Source of the DNA: JALYGY01 sp963800975
GTDB taxonomy: Bacteria > Actinomycetota > Rubrobacteria > Rubrobacterales > Rubrobacteraceae
DNA length: 64,000 bases
NCBI GenBank assembly: GCA_963800975.1
Contig: CAWDDB010000014.1
Location: 186,001 to 250,000, forward strand
Direction: 5' to 3'
Each line of letters starts with the position of its first letter. Positions within the stretch are counted from its first letter, which is position 1. Shown one piece after another: positions 19,773 through 28,438 of this stretch. The notes under the pieces were generated by a model that ran no database searches, was not told the origin of the DNA, and was given only the letters and a program-made list of their open reading frames with translations. The translations under genes and the position numbers were made by a program.

Positions 19773-20564
19773 TTACCCCAACATTGAACGCAGGTGGCGC
19801 GTGACCTGCGGAAGTATTGTCTCTGGGGCGCCCCTGACGCCGCACTCCATGGCAAGGTAACCGTCGAAGCCGATCTCGCGCAGCGCCCCGAACACCGCAG
19901 CGAAGTCGGTATGCCCAGCGCCGGGGTGGGCGCGGTTGCTGTCGGCCAGGTGAACGTGGGCCACGTAGCCGTCCGCGCGACGGATCGCCTCTCCCAGGTC
20001 ATCCTCCTCTATGTTCATGTGGAAAAGGTCGCCCATGACCCTGACGGAGTCCCGGCCAACGGCTCTCGACAGGTCGACTCCCTCTTCCACGCGGTTCAGC
20101 ATGTGGTCCTCGTACCGGTTGAGGGGCTCGAGCAGCACCAGCGTCCCCTCGCTTTCGGCGTGCTCGCCTAGCTCCTCCAGTCCCTCGAGCAGCACGCGCC
20201 GGTCCTCTTCCGGCGTGCGGGGCGCCCCGAATGGGGGCAGGGCGTTCGAGGAAATACCGAAGGCGGCGGGCGTGATCGCGCCGACCCCGCCCAGCTCGGC
20301 GATCCCGCTCAGCAGGTGCTTCATGTGCTCGACGGCCTCGCGGCGGCGCTCGGGATCCAAGTCCCCGATAAACCGGTCGTCGATGAGGCAGACGCTCGAG
20401 AACACTGCGCCCCGGTCGCGCGCGCGGCCGAGTTCGTCGAGCCGCCCGCGCCAGTCGCGCGTGCCGTGCAGCTCGATACCGTCGAAGCCCGCGGAGGCCG
20501 CAAACTCCCACTTCTCCGAGATGCTGCCGCCGGGGAGGAGGTTCTCCTGGCACGAAAGCTTCAC
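19773..20564 (-). CDS. Sugar phosphate isomerase/epimerase, second copy (hydroxypyruvate isomerase-like)
   Basis: This is a 263-residue TIM-barrel protein of the same superfamily as its downstream neighbour but with little sequence similarity to it. Conserved metal-site segments include GIELHG near the N-terminus, LLEPLNRYEDHMLN, VMGDLFHMNIEE, HVHLADSNRAHPG and AMECGV. I start at the GTG at 20564, which has a GAGGAGG Shine-Dalgarno four bases upstream. The frame itself runs to 20600. The HVHLADSNR..PG..D pattern resembles hydroxypyruvate isomerase and D-tagatose or L-ribulose 3-epimerase relatives. The substrate remains unknown. Confidence 0.88.
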   Translation of the reverse strand: MKLSCQENLLPGGSISEKWEFAASAGFDGIELHGTRDWRGRLDELGRARDRGAVFSSVCLIDDRFIGDLDPERRREAVEHMKHLLSGIAELGGVGAITPAAFGISSNALPPFGAPRTPEEDRRVLLEGLEELGEHAESEGTLVLLEPLNRYEDHMLNRVEEGVDLSRAVGRDSVRVMGDLFHMNIEEDDLGEAIRRADGYVAHVHLADSNRAHPGAGHTDFAAVFGALREIGFDGYLAMECGVRGAPETILPQVTRHLRSMLG

Positions 20565-20628
20565 GTTACCTCCTCGGTACTCGACGCTCCCGTCCCGCAC
20601 TGCAGGAGAAGCACTTCCTGCACTCCGC

Positions 20629-21465
20629 TCACTTCAAGGCGCCGGCTGTCAGGCCCCTGACAAACAGCCTCTGGAAGATCAGGAAGAAGATCACGACGGG
20701 GACGACCATGATCAGGCTCCCAGCCGCGATGTACTCGTACTCCTGAGTCCGGCCGCTCGCGAACAGGTAGAGGCCCGTGGCCAGCACCTGGTTCTCGGAC
20801 CCCGGTAGGTAGAGCAAAGGCACGACGAAGACGTTCCAGGTCTGGAAGAAAACAAGCACCGCCAGCACCGCCACGCCGGGCCCAGACAGAGGGAGCATCA
20901 CGTACCTGAACACCTGCCACTCGGTGCAACCTTCGACCCTGGCGGCATCCGCGAGCTCCTCGGGCAGGTCCATGTAGAACGACCGCATAAGGAACACGCC
21001 GATCGGCACGCCGAACCCACCCGCGCCGGCTATCAAGACGAGGATGACCCCGGCCTTCGTGCCCAGGATGCCCATATCCCTCAGCTCGTAGAAGAGAGGT
21101 ATCGCGACCGAGAAGAACGGGAACATCAGCCCGGTTATGAAGACGACGAACACGAGGTTTCGCCCCGGGAAGTACAACCGGGCCAGGGCGTAGCCAGCCA
21201 GCACCGACAAAACCACCGTGCCGAGCAGGGTAAGCGTCGTGATCAGGGCTGTGTTCCAGAAATACCCGCCGAAGCCTCCGAGCGTCCACGCGTCGACGAA
21301 GTTCACCAGGTTCACCGAGCTGAACAGCGCGAACGGATCCGCGGTCACGTCGAGCGGATCCTTCACCGCGGTGGAGACGATCAGTAGCAGTGGGTAGAGG
21401 ACGAGGGCCGTAAAGAAGCCGAGCGCCAGATACTTGGGCAGGGCAGAAACCGCACGGTACATCAT
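20629..21465 (-). CDS. Carbohydrate ABC transporter permease (MalG type)
   Basis: This 278-residue inner-membrane permease has six hydrophobic segments and the EAA loop (ELADAARVEGCTEWQVFRYVMLPLSGP), which docks the ATPase. It ends in the typical RLFVRGLTAGALK tail. The ATG at 21465 overlaps the upstream permease stop as ATGA. The much longer open frame upstream is a shadow of that permease. Together with the neighbouring permease and binding protein it forms the membrane part of a CUT1-type importer. No ATPase gene is nearby, so a shared MsmK/UgpC-like ATPase encoded elsewhere is likely. Confidence 0.94.
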   Translation of the reverse strand: MMYRAVSALPKYLALGFFTALVLYPLLLIVSTAVKDPLDVTADPFALFSSVNLVNFVDAWTLGGFGGYFWNTALITTLTLLGTVVLSVLAGYALARLYFPGRNLVFVVFITGLMFPFFSVAIPLFYELRDMGILGTKAGVILVLIAGAGGFGVPIGVFLMRSFYMDLPEELADAARVEGCTEWQVFRYVMLPLSGPGVAVLAVLVFFQTWNVFVVPLLYLPGSENQVLATGLYLFASGRTQEYEYIAAGSLIMVVPVVIFFLIFQRLFVRGLTAGALK

Positions 21466-22418
21466 CTCTGGCGCTCCCTCAGGCGAACAAAGGCGACGGC
21501 CGAGATCAGGGACAACACCGTGATCAGCATCGCCAGCGCGGAGCCGTACCCGGCCTCGTTCTGCTGGAAGGCCGCCTTGATCGTGTACGTCGCGAGAACC
21601 TGGCTCGCGTTCCCCGGTCCTCCGCCGGTCATCACGTAGATGATGTCGAAGACCGCGAAGCCGCCTATGAGCGTGACGGCCGTGACCATCGTGATCTGCG
21701 GGCCTATCTGAGGGATGATGATGCTCCTCGCCCGCTGGAACCAGTTCGCCCCGTCGATCATCGCCGCCTCCACCGTGCTCACGTCGACGTTCTGCAAGGA
21801 AGCGTGGAGGATCAGGAAGCAAAACCCTGTCGCTCCCCAGATGGCCGCGATCAGCACCGCGTAGAGCGCGGTATGGGGGTCGGCGAGCCAGCCGCGACTG
21901 AGCCCCTCGAGGCCGACGCCGTCGAGCACCCTGTTCACGACCCCGAACAGCGGATGGTAGATCCACTGCCACACGATGCCAACGACGACGAGCGGGAGAA
22001 CGAACGGCAGGAAGAAAAGGGTCCTGAACAGGAGGGAGCCGCGAACACCGCTCCACACGAGGAGCGCCTGGAACAGACCCAGCACGACAGGCGCGATCGT
22101 CCCGATGATCACCCAGATAATGTTGTTTAGGAACGCCCTCAGGGCGGCCCCCTCCCCGAACACCCTCACGTAGTTCGACAGCCCCACCCAGTCCTTGTCG
22201 GGCGTGATGCCGTCCCAGTTGGTGAAGCTCAGGTAGACCGTGTTGAGGAACGGGTAGATCATGAAGACGAGGTAGATCAGCATCCCCGGAGCCACGAACA
22301 GGACGGCGTATCGCGCCTGCTGGCGGCGGACCGCGGGCACGCCAGCGGACCCTCCGGCGGGATCCCCCCTTCGCCGGCGCTTGGGCGCGGCGTCGCCTTT
22401 CGTCCCTGATGCGTCCAT
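21462..22418 (-). CDS. Carbohydrate ABC transporter permease (MalF type)
   Basis: This 318-residue permease has six transmembrane helices, beginning with AVLFVAPGMLIYLVFMIYPF. The EAA loop reads EAAMIDGANWFQRARSIIIPQIGPQ. The N-terminus before the first helix is basic and short. I chose the ATG at 22418, seven bases after the stop of the binding-protein gene, rather than the longer frame to 22517. It pairs with the MalG-type permease downstream. The transported sugar is not revealed by the sequence. Confidence 0.94.
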   Translation of the reverse strand: MDASGTKGDAAPKRRRRGDPAGGSAGVPAVRRQQARYAVLFVAPGMLIYLVFMIYPFLNTVYLSFTNWDGITPDKDWVGLSNYVRVFGEGAALRAFLNNIIWVIIGTIAPVVLGLFQALLVWSGVRGSLLFRTLFFLPFVLPLVVVGIVWQWIYHPLFGVVNRVLDGVGLEGLSRGWLADPHTALYAVLIAAIWGATGFCFLILHASLQNVDVSTVEAAMIDGANWFQRARSIIIPQIGPQITMVTAVTLIGGFAVFDIIYVMTGGGPGNASQVLATYTIKAAFQQNEAGYGSALAMLITVLSLISAVAFVRLRERQR

Positions 22419-22425
22419 TCTCCGC

Positions 22426-23748
22426 CTACTCCTGCGTCGGTATGTTTCCTTGCTGTTTGGCCTTCTCCCAGGCCTCCTGCAAGGCCGTGGCTTGCGCGTC
22501 GGCTGACCTCGAGCCACCGAGAACTTCCTGGAAACCGGTGAACATCACGTCGTTGAAGTTCTGCGGGGCAAGGACGTCGATGTTGTAACCGAAGGACTCT
22601 GTCTGCCCCTCGTCGGAGAGGTCCGCCAGCACCTGCTTGAACAGCTCGGGCACGTCGAGGCCCTCGGTGTTGACCGGATGAGCTGGGATGGTGTTGAACT
22701 TCTCCATCGCCTGGCGCTCGGTATCGTCCTGCAACATGTAATCTATGAACTTGATCCCCCCGTCCGCGTTCTTCGCGTTCTCGGGCACGAAGTAGCCCGC
22801 TCCCACCCCGGCAGGCGGCGAGATACTGGAACCGTCTATGGAAGGGAATGGGAAGAAACCGACCTCGAAGTCCTGCACCGACTCGACTATCGTCGACACG
22901 AGCCACGTGCCGGTCGGGTTCATCGCGGCCTGACCAGAATAGAACAGGGAGTTGGCGTCGTCGTAGGTGATGGCGTTCACGCCGTCGGGGTAGTAGCCGT
23001 TGTCCACGAAGTCCCTGAATATGAGCTCGATCGCCGCGACCACCTCGGGGGAATCCCACCGGCCGTCACCGTAGAAGATGTCGTCCAACCCTTCCCTGCC
23101 CAAAACGTTACTGGCCCCGATGCTGAACATGTGGCCGGCGGGCCACTGCTCCTGGTCGCCGAACGAGAACGGGATGACGTCCTGCCCCTTGAGCTCGTCG
23201 GCGATCTGGCGTAGCTCGTCCACGGTCTGCGGCGGCTCGGGTACGAGGTCCTTGTTGTAGTAGACGACGATCTCCTCGACCTGGACCGGAACCCCGTAGA
23301 CCTTGTTGTTGTACGTAGCCCGCTGCTTTGCCCAGTCGTAGATATCCCAACCGTTCTGCTTGTAGGCGTCTTCGAGAGTGCGCAGGAGACCGGCGTCGGC
23401 CAGAACGCCGCCGAAACCGGGACCCGTATCGTACGTGAAGACATCGGGTGGATCGTCGGACTGTAGCCTGGTCTGGATGACCGACCGCTGGTCCTCGGTC
23501 GGTACCGCCTCGCGTTCCAGGGTGTACTTCGGGTACTGCTCCTGGAACCTGTTGACCTGCAGCTCTATAAGAGCCTTCTCCTGGGCCGTCGTCTCAGCGG
23601 TCCCCGTAAAGAACTTGACGACGTCTCCCCCACCCTGCTGGCTGCTGCCGCATCCGGCGACGCCAAGAAGCGTCGCGCCCGCGAGCCCGGCGCCGCCAAG
23701 CCTCAGGAACTCCCTGCGGCTGAAACCCCTCGTGGTCCTCCTCACCAT
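22426..23748 (-). CDS. Sugar-binding lipoprotein of a CUT1 ABC transporter
   Basis: The 440-residue protein is a family 1 extracellular solute-binding protein. The N-terminus is a twin-arginine lipoprotein signal (FSRREFLRLGG, then LLGVAGC with the lipidated Cys), so it is exported folded and anchored outside the membrane. The mature part shows the typical pattern of this class, such as NNKVYGVPVQVEEIVVYYNKD and GQAAMNPTGTWL in the hinge and ligand region. It heads the transporter genes, directly downstream of the ROK repressor. Its ligand is unknown; isomerase and dehydrogenase neighbours suggest a monosaccharide or polyol. Confidence 0.94.
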   Translation of the reverse strand: MVRRTTRGFSRREFLRLGGAGLAGATLLGVAGCGSSQQGGGDVVKFFTGTAETTAQEKALIELQVNRFQEQYPKYTLEREAVPTEDQRSVIQTRLQSDDPPDVFTYDTGPGFGGVLADAGLLRTLEDAYKQNGWDIYDWAKQRATYNNKVYGVPVQVEEIVVYYNKDLVPEPPQTVDELRQIADELKGQDVIPFSFGDQEQWPAGHMFSIGASNVLGREGLDDIFYGDGRWDSPEVVAAIELIFRDFVDNGYYPDGVNAITYDDANSLFYSGQAAMNPTGTWLVSTIVESVQDFEVGFFPFPSIDGSSISPPAGVGAGYFVPENAKNADGGIKFIDYMLQDDTERQAMEKFNTIPAHPVNTEGLDVPELFKQVLADLSDEGQTESFGYNIDVLAPQNFNDVMFTGFQEVLGGSRSADAQATALQEAWEKAKQQGNIPTQE

Positions 23749-23794
23749 CTGCCTTCCTTTCCCCGTCGCTCTTCGCCCCTACGATACGTTCCCA

Positions 23795-25033
23795 CTAGCC
23801 GACGCGCGTCGTGCGCAAAACCCCCTCGGCCGCCAGCACGCTTGCCCCGGTCACGCCCCCTATCTCTTCGAGCTCGCTCAACGCGATCGGCAGGTTGCGC
23901 GTAGCGAGCGGCAGCGAGCGTCCGTAGACGGTGCTCCGGATCTCGGCCAGCAGCGAGTGGCCTATGCTGGCAACGCCGCCACCGATGACGATCAGGGAGG
24001 GGTTGAGCGTGCTGACGAGCGTCGCGAGCACCCCCCCGACGAGCCGTCCTGACTCCCGGATGATCCCAAGCGCCGTGTGGTCCCCTAGGCCCGCGGCCTC
24101 CCCAACGTCTCTCGCGCTGAGCTCCCCTTTCTGGTCCAACACCGCCGCGAGGATCGGAGACATCCCGTCCCTCGCGCACCGCTCGGCTTTGCGCGCGATG
24201 GCCGGGGCGGCAGCCATGGCCTCGAGGCAGCCCCTGTTGCCGCAGGTGCACACCGGCCCCTCGGGGTCGGCGCAGATGTGGCCTATGTCCCCCGCGCACC
24301 CCTGGGTCCCCCGGTACGGGCGGCCGTCGGCGATGATCCCGCCTCCTATCCCGGTCCCGATCTTGACGAAGAGCAGGTTGTCCACGCCGCGCCCGACCCC
24401 GCCCCAGTGCTCGCCGAGGGCCATGACGTTGACGTCGTTGTCCACGAAGACGGGGGCGGCGTACCCTCCCGCGAACGCGTCCCGGATGGGGAACCCGTCC
24501 CATCCGGGCATGATCGGCGGGCTCCTCAAGAGCCCGGAAGCCTGCTCAACCGGGCCGGGCACCCCTACCCCGATCGCCCGTACGTCGCCCCTGTCAGCCC
24601 CGTGCTCCTCTAGCAACCCGGCCAGGACCTGCATGACCCTCCTGAGCACCGCTTTTGGGCCCTCCTTGACGTCGGCGGGTTCGCCAAGGTGCGACACCAG
24701 CTCGCCGCCAAGCGTGGACAGCGCCACGTCGATAGAGGTCGCCCCGAGATCCGCGGCCGCTATGAGGCCCGCGGATCTCGGTATGCAGAGCAGCGAGGAG
24801 CGGCGACCGCCCTCCGACTCCGCAAGGCCATCCTCCGCGAGCAACCCAGCCTCCAGCAGACGCCCGACCTCGAGCGAGGTCTTGCTCCGGCTGACCCTGA
24901 GCGCGTCTGTCAACTCCGAGCGCGATACTGACCGCCCCGCCGCCCGCACGTGGCGCATGACCTCGGCCTGCACACGACCCTCGATGAGCGGATACCCGCG
25001 ACCAGCCTCAGATACCCCGTCCTCTTCCCTCAC
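23795..25033 (-). CDS. ROK-family transcriptional repressor (NagC/XylR type)
   Basis: The 412-residue protein combines an N-terminal winged helix (SVSRSELTDALRVSRSKTSL, residues about 35-55) with a ROK sugar-kinase-like domain. The phosphate-binding DLGATSIDVAL and the sugar site VDNDVNVMALGEH are present, as is the zinc motif CTCGNRGCLE. Such proteins repress sugar operons and release DNA on binding the sugar. It is the first gene of the operon that runs leftward through the ABC transporter to the dehydrogenase, so it probably regulates it. The GTG start at 25033 lies only six bases after a TAGAAT box, which suggests a leaderless message. Confidence 0.93.
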   Translation of the reverse strand: MREEDGVSEAGRGYPLIEGRVQAEVMRHVRAAGRSVSRSELTDALRVSRSKTSLEVGRLLEAGLLAEDGLAESEGGRRSSLLCIPRSAGLIAAADLGATSIDVALSTLGGELVSHLGEPADVKEGPKAVLRRVMQVLAGLLEEHGADRGDVRAIGVGVPGPVEQASGLLRSPPIMPGWDGFPIRDAFAGGYAAPVFVDNDVNVMALGEHWGGVGRGVDNLLFVKIGTGIGGGIIADGRPYRGTQGCAGDIGHICADPEGPVCTCGNRGCLEAMAAAPAIARKAERCARDGMSPILAAVLDQKGELSARDVGEAAGLGDHTALGIIRESGRLVGGVLATLVSTLNPSLIVIGGGVASIGHSLLAEIRSTVYGRSLPLATRNLPIALSELEEIGGVTGASVLAAEGVLRTTRVG

Positions 25034-25039
25034 GCATCC

Positions 25040-25069
25040 ATTCTAGCCAAACTTCCTCCGCGACGTCAA
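25040..25069 (-). promoter_or_regulatory. Promoter of the ROK gene (probable leaderless transcript)
   Basis: TTGACG (25069-25064) and TAGAAT (25045-25040) are 18 bases apart on the minus strand. Only six bases separate the -10 box from the GTG start at 25033, so the message would begin at or near the start codon. Confidence 0.65.
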
Positions 25070-25221
25070 CGACTTCTATTAATCCCTGTCATAAGTTGGC
25101 AGATGTCCACGCACAAGGTAAGGGATACGGGCTCAGGTACACGTCCTGGCTGCGAAATGCGAGACGCACACCGAGACCAGCGCCGCAAAGACACAGTCAA
25201 GTGAATGCGGCCGGGCCGACC

Positions 25222-27222
25222 CTACGAAGCCAATTCCTGCAGCTGGCGCTCGAGGTCCTTGATCTCATCCCTCAGCCTGGCGGCGTACTCGAACTTCAGC
25301 TCCTCCGCGGCCTCCAGCATCTCTGCCTGCAGGTCGGCGATGAGGTTCTGCAGCTCGGCGGGGTCGCGGGGCGTCTCGCGGGGGCCCTTCTTGCCGGCCC
25401 TGTAGAGGCCCTTGGCCTCCGCGGCGATCAAGATGTCGGAGACGCCCTTCACTATCGTGCGCGGCTCTATGCCGTTGCGCTCGTTGTAGGAGACCTGGAT
25501 CTCGCGCCTGCGGTTCGTCTCTCCGATGGCGATCCGCATCGCCTCGGTCTCCTTGTCGGCGTACATGATGACCCGTCCTTTGACGTTCCTCGCCGCGCGC
25601 CCGATGGTCTGTATGAGGGCACGCTCCCCGCGCAGGAACCCCTCCTTGTCCGCGTCCAGGATCGCGACGAGGGTGACCTCGGGGAGGTCGAGGCCCTCGC
25701 GCAAGAGGTTAATGCCGACCAGTACGTCGAACTCGCCGGTGCGCAGGCCGCGGATGATCTGGATCCGGTCGAGCGTCTCGATGTTCGCGTGCATGTAGCG
25801 CGCCTTGACGCCGTGCTCCAGGAGGTAGTCCGTGAGGTCCTCGGCCATCTTTATGGTGAGCGTTGTTATGAGGACGCGCTCGCCGTGCTCGACGCGCACG
25901 GCGACCTCGTTGAGGAGGTCGTCGATCTGGTTCTGGGTTGGGCGGACCTCGACCTCGGGGTCGACCAGGCCGGTTGGGCGGATGATCTGCTCCACTATCT
26001 GCTCGGAGTTCTCCAGCTCGTAGGGGCCAGGGGTCGCCGAGACGAAGACCAGCCGGTTCGTCTTCAGCAGGAACTCCTCCCACATAAGCGGCCTGTTGTC
26101 CAGCGCGCTGGGCAGCCTGAAGCCGAACTCGACCAGGGTGGTCTTGCGGGAGCGGTCGCCTTTGTACATGCCCCGCACCTGCGGGAGCGTGATGTGCGAC
26201 TCGTCGACGAAGGTGAGGTAATCGTCGGGGAAGTAGTCGAGCAGCGTGTAGGGCGTGGACCCGGCCGGGCGCCCGTCGAGGTGCCGCGAGTAGTTCTCGA
26301 CTCCAGAGGTGTAGCCCACCTCTCGCAGCATCTCCAGGTCGTAGCGCGTGCGCTGCCTGAGCCGGTATGCCTCGAGGACCTTGCCCTCCCCATCCAGCTC
26401 GGCGGATCTCTCCTCCAGCTCCGCCTCGATGTTCTTTATGGCCACGGAGAGGCGGTCCTCGTCGGTCACGAAGTGGGTCGCGGGGTAGACCGTAAGGGTG
26501 TCGAGCTCGCGCAGGATCTCGCCCGTAAGCGGGTCGACCTCGGTCATGTTCTCGACCTCGTCCCCGAAGAGCGAGACCCGGTAGATCGAGTCCTGGTAGG
26601 CCGGGTGGACCTCGAGAACGTCGCCCCTGACCCTGAAGGTGCCGCGGGCCAGCTGGAAGTCGTTCCTGGTGTACTGGATATGCACCAGATCCCTCAGCAC
26701 GTCGTCCAGGTCGTAGAAGCCGCCCTTCTCGAGCAGGACCATGCGCTTGCGGTACTCCTCGGGGCTCCCGAGGCCGTAGATCGCCGAGACGCTCGCGACG
26801 ACGATGACGTCGCGCCGCGTGAAGAGGCTGCTCGTCGTGGAGTGCCTGAGGCGATCTATGTCCTCGTTTATCTGGGCGTCCTTCTCGATAAAGGTGTCGG
26901 TCCGCGGGACGTAGGCCTCGGGCTGGTAGTAGTCGTAGTAGGAGACGAAATACTCGACGGCGTTGTTCGGGAAGAAGTCGGAGAACTCGCTCGCGAGCTG
27001 CGCGGCGAGCGTCTTGTTGTGCGCGATGACGAGCGCGGGACAGCCCGCCTGCTCGATCACGCGCGCCATCGTGTGTGTCTTGCCCGACCCGGTGACGCCT
27101 AGCAGGGTCTGGGCGCGCATCCCGGCGTCGAGACCCGAGGCGAGTTTCTCTATGGCCTGCGGCTGGTCGCCGGTCGGCACGTAGTCGCTGTTTATCTGGA
27201 AGTTGTTACTCCGGGTTTCGAT
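25222..27222 (-). CDS. uvrB: Excinuclease ABC subunit B (apparent ATC start)
   Basis: UvrB is the helicase-like damage verifier that UvrA loads and that recruits UvrC. Visible features are Walker A GVTGSGKTHT (residues 42-51), the damage-gripping beta-hairpin YYDYYQPEAYVP, DESH in FVDESHITLPQ, helicase motif VI (QTIGRAARN), and the C-terminal UVR helices (ELKFEYAARLRDEIKDLE). Homology requires the start before NNFQINSDYVPTGDQP. No ATG, GTG or TTG lies there. An ATC at 27222 has a strong GGGAGGA Shine-Dalgarno six bases upstream and gives 666 residues, the normal size. The first 17 bases overlap the end of the transglycosylase gene. Confidence 0.95.
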   Translation of the reverse strand: METRSNNFQINSDYVPTGDQPQAIEKLASGLDAGMRAQTLLGVTGSGKTHTMARVIEQAGCPALVIAHNKTLAAQLASEFSDFFPNNAVEYFVSYYDYYQPEAYVPRTDTFIEKDAQINEDIDRLRHSTTSSLFTRRDVIVVASVSAIYGLGSPEEYRKRMVLLEKGGFYDLDDVLRDLVHIQYTRNDFQLARGTFRVRGDVLEVHPAYQDSIYRVSLFGDEVENMTEVDPLTGEILRELDTLTVYPATHFVTDEDRLSVAIKNIEAELEERSAELDGEGKVLEAYRLRQRTRYDLEMLREVGYTSGVENYSRHLDGRPAGSTPYTLLDYFPDDYLTFVDESHITLPQVRGMYKGDRSRKTTLVEFGFRLPSALDNRPLMWEEFLLKTNRLVFVSATPGPYELENSEQIVEQIIRPTGLVDPEVEVRPTQNQIDDLLNEVAVRVEHGERVLITTLTIKMAEDLTDYLLEHGVKARYMHANIETLDRIQIIRGLRTGEFDVLVGINLLREGLDLPEVTLVAILDADKEGFLRGERALIQTIGRAARNVKGRVIMYADKETEAMRIAIGETNRRREIQVSYNERNGIEPRTIVKGVSDILIAAEAKGLYRAGKKGPRETPRDPAELQNLIADLQAEMLEAAEELKFEYAARLRDEIKDLERQLQELAS

Positions 27223-27748
27223 ACAGGTTCCTCCCGTACAGGTCTTCGTAGGTTTTCTGGGCCGCGAGCACGTTCTCGACGTAGTCGCGGGTCTCATTGA
27301 AGGGGATGTCCTCGGCCACGTCGAACTCCGGATCCGCGATCCAGCCTTCCACGCTGCCCTCCCCCGAATTATACGCCGCGAGAACCAATCTCTCATCGCC
27401 GTTGTACCGGTCTCCGAGGTAATTCAGGTACCACGTCCCTATCCTCAGGTTCACTTCGGGATCCCGGAAATCGCCCTCTATACCGCTCTTCCTCTGGATG
27501 AACCTCGCCGTCTGCGGCAAAAGCTGCATGAGGCCGTAGGCCTTCTGGGGAGATCTCGCGTTCGGCCTGAAGCGGCTCTCGGTGTAGACCACGGCGGCGA
27601 CGAAGGTCGGCTCGAGACCGTGCTCGGCGCTCACCTCCCGGATGGTCTCCTCGTAACCGAGCGGGTAGGCGGTTCGCCAGACGGTGTCGGAGGCCGCCCT
27701 GAAGAGGAACAGCACCGCGAGAACCGCCGCGCAGGCGGCAGCAAGCAC
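27206..27748 (-). CDS. Membrane-anchored lytic murein transglycosylase (SLT domain)
   Basis: The protein cleaves peptidoglycan glycan strands non-hydrolytically. It has an N-terminal transmembrane anchor and an SLT domain with the catalytic Glu57 in VVYTESRFRPNA, followed by AYGLMQLLPQTA and LAAYNSGEG. The first usable start is a GTG at 27748, but this lies inside the hydrophobic segment. The upstream in-frame codons encode a natural-looking basic lead (SSKKSRYGRARARRRR) without any ATG, GTG or TTG, so the true N-terminus may be longer. It sits between coaE and uvrB, overlaps the start of uvrB, and is probably co-transcribed with both. Confidence 0.88.
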   Translation of the reverse strand: MLAAACAAVLAVLFLFRAASDTVWRTAYPLGYEETIREVSAEHGLEPTFVAAVVYTESRFRPNARSPQKAYGLMQLLPQTARFIQRKSGIEGDFRDPEVNLRIGTWYLNYLGDRYNGDERLVLAAYNSGEGSVEGWIADPEFDVAEDIPFNETRDYVENVLAAQKTYEDLYGRNLYRNPE

Positions 27749-27797
27749 CAGCAGGACCAGGACGAGACGCCTGCGCCGCGCCCGCGCCCTGCCGTAC

Positions 27798-28397
27798 CTA
27801 CTCTTCTTGCTCGAAAGCCCTACGGCCCAGACTCCTCTCCCTGAGCTCCTCGGCCTGCCTCCTTAGTTTATCCACGTCTCCGTCGTTTTGTACCACCACG
27901 TCGGCCCGCGAGGCCTTATCCTCTTGAGAAAACTGGCGCGCCTCGATCCCGCGCACCGTCTCCTCGCCCACGCCCCTCTCCGCCGCCCACGCCAGCCGCC
28001 GCTCCTCCGGAACCACGACGGCGACCGTGAGGTCGTAATCGCCGCCCGTGCCGCCCTCGAACAGGAGCGGAACTTCGGCCACGAAGAGGTCGGCCCCGGA
28101 CGCCGCGACGCGCCGGGCCGTCTCGCGCCGCACCTGGGGGTGCAGGATCCCCTCCAGGTCCCGCAACGCCTCGGGGTCGCCGAACACCCTGCGGCCGAGC
28201 GCCTTGCGGTCTACGCCACCTTCGCCCAGGACGTCATCCCCGAAGCGCTCGACGACGCGCGCGATCGTCCCTTTGTCGCTGGCCAGGAGGTCGTGAACGA
28301 CCTCGTCGGCCGACACGGTCTCGGCGCCCAGTTCGCCGAGGAGGCGGACGAAGGTGCTCTTGCCGGACGCGAAAGGGCCGGTGACCGCCACGGTCAC
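27798..28397 (-). CDS. coaE: Dephospho-CoA kinase
   Basis: CoaE phosphorylates dephospho-CoA in the last step of coenzyme A synthesis. The 199-residue protein has the P-loop GPFASGKST (residues 7-15), the conserved DEVVHDLL, LEGILHPQVRRE and EVPLLFEG motifs, and the lid-region RQFSQEDKASRADVVVQNDGD. Length and motif order match the family. It follows rpsA by about 40 bases in the same direction, an arrangement seen in many actinomycetes, and is probably read through from the rpsA promoter. Confidence 0.96.
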   Translation of the reverse strand: MTVAVTGPFASGKSTFVRLLGELGAETVSADEVVHDLLASDKGTIARVVERFGDDVLGEGGVDRKALGRRVFGDPEALRDLEGILHPQVRRETARRVAASGADLFVAEVPLLFEGGTGGDYDLTVAVVVPEERRLAWAAERGVGEETVRGIEARQFSQEDKASRADVVVQNDGDVDKLRRQAEELRERSLGRRAFEQEE

Positions 28398-28438
28398 CGG
28401 CCCCCTTATGTTGTCGCGCGGTTGTGCCGAGTGCTCTG

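Noticed and set aside
18751..19845. Long N-terminal extension of the Gfo/Idh/MocA protein
   Set aside because: The extension lies over the isomerase gene in another frame; the dehydrogenase starts at 18750.
25096..27102. 668-codon plus-strand frame opposite uvrB
   Set aside because: Shadow frame; uvrB on the minus strand explains all conserved sequence.
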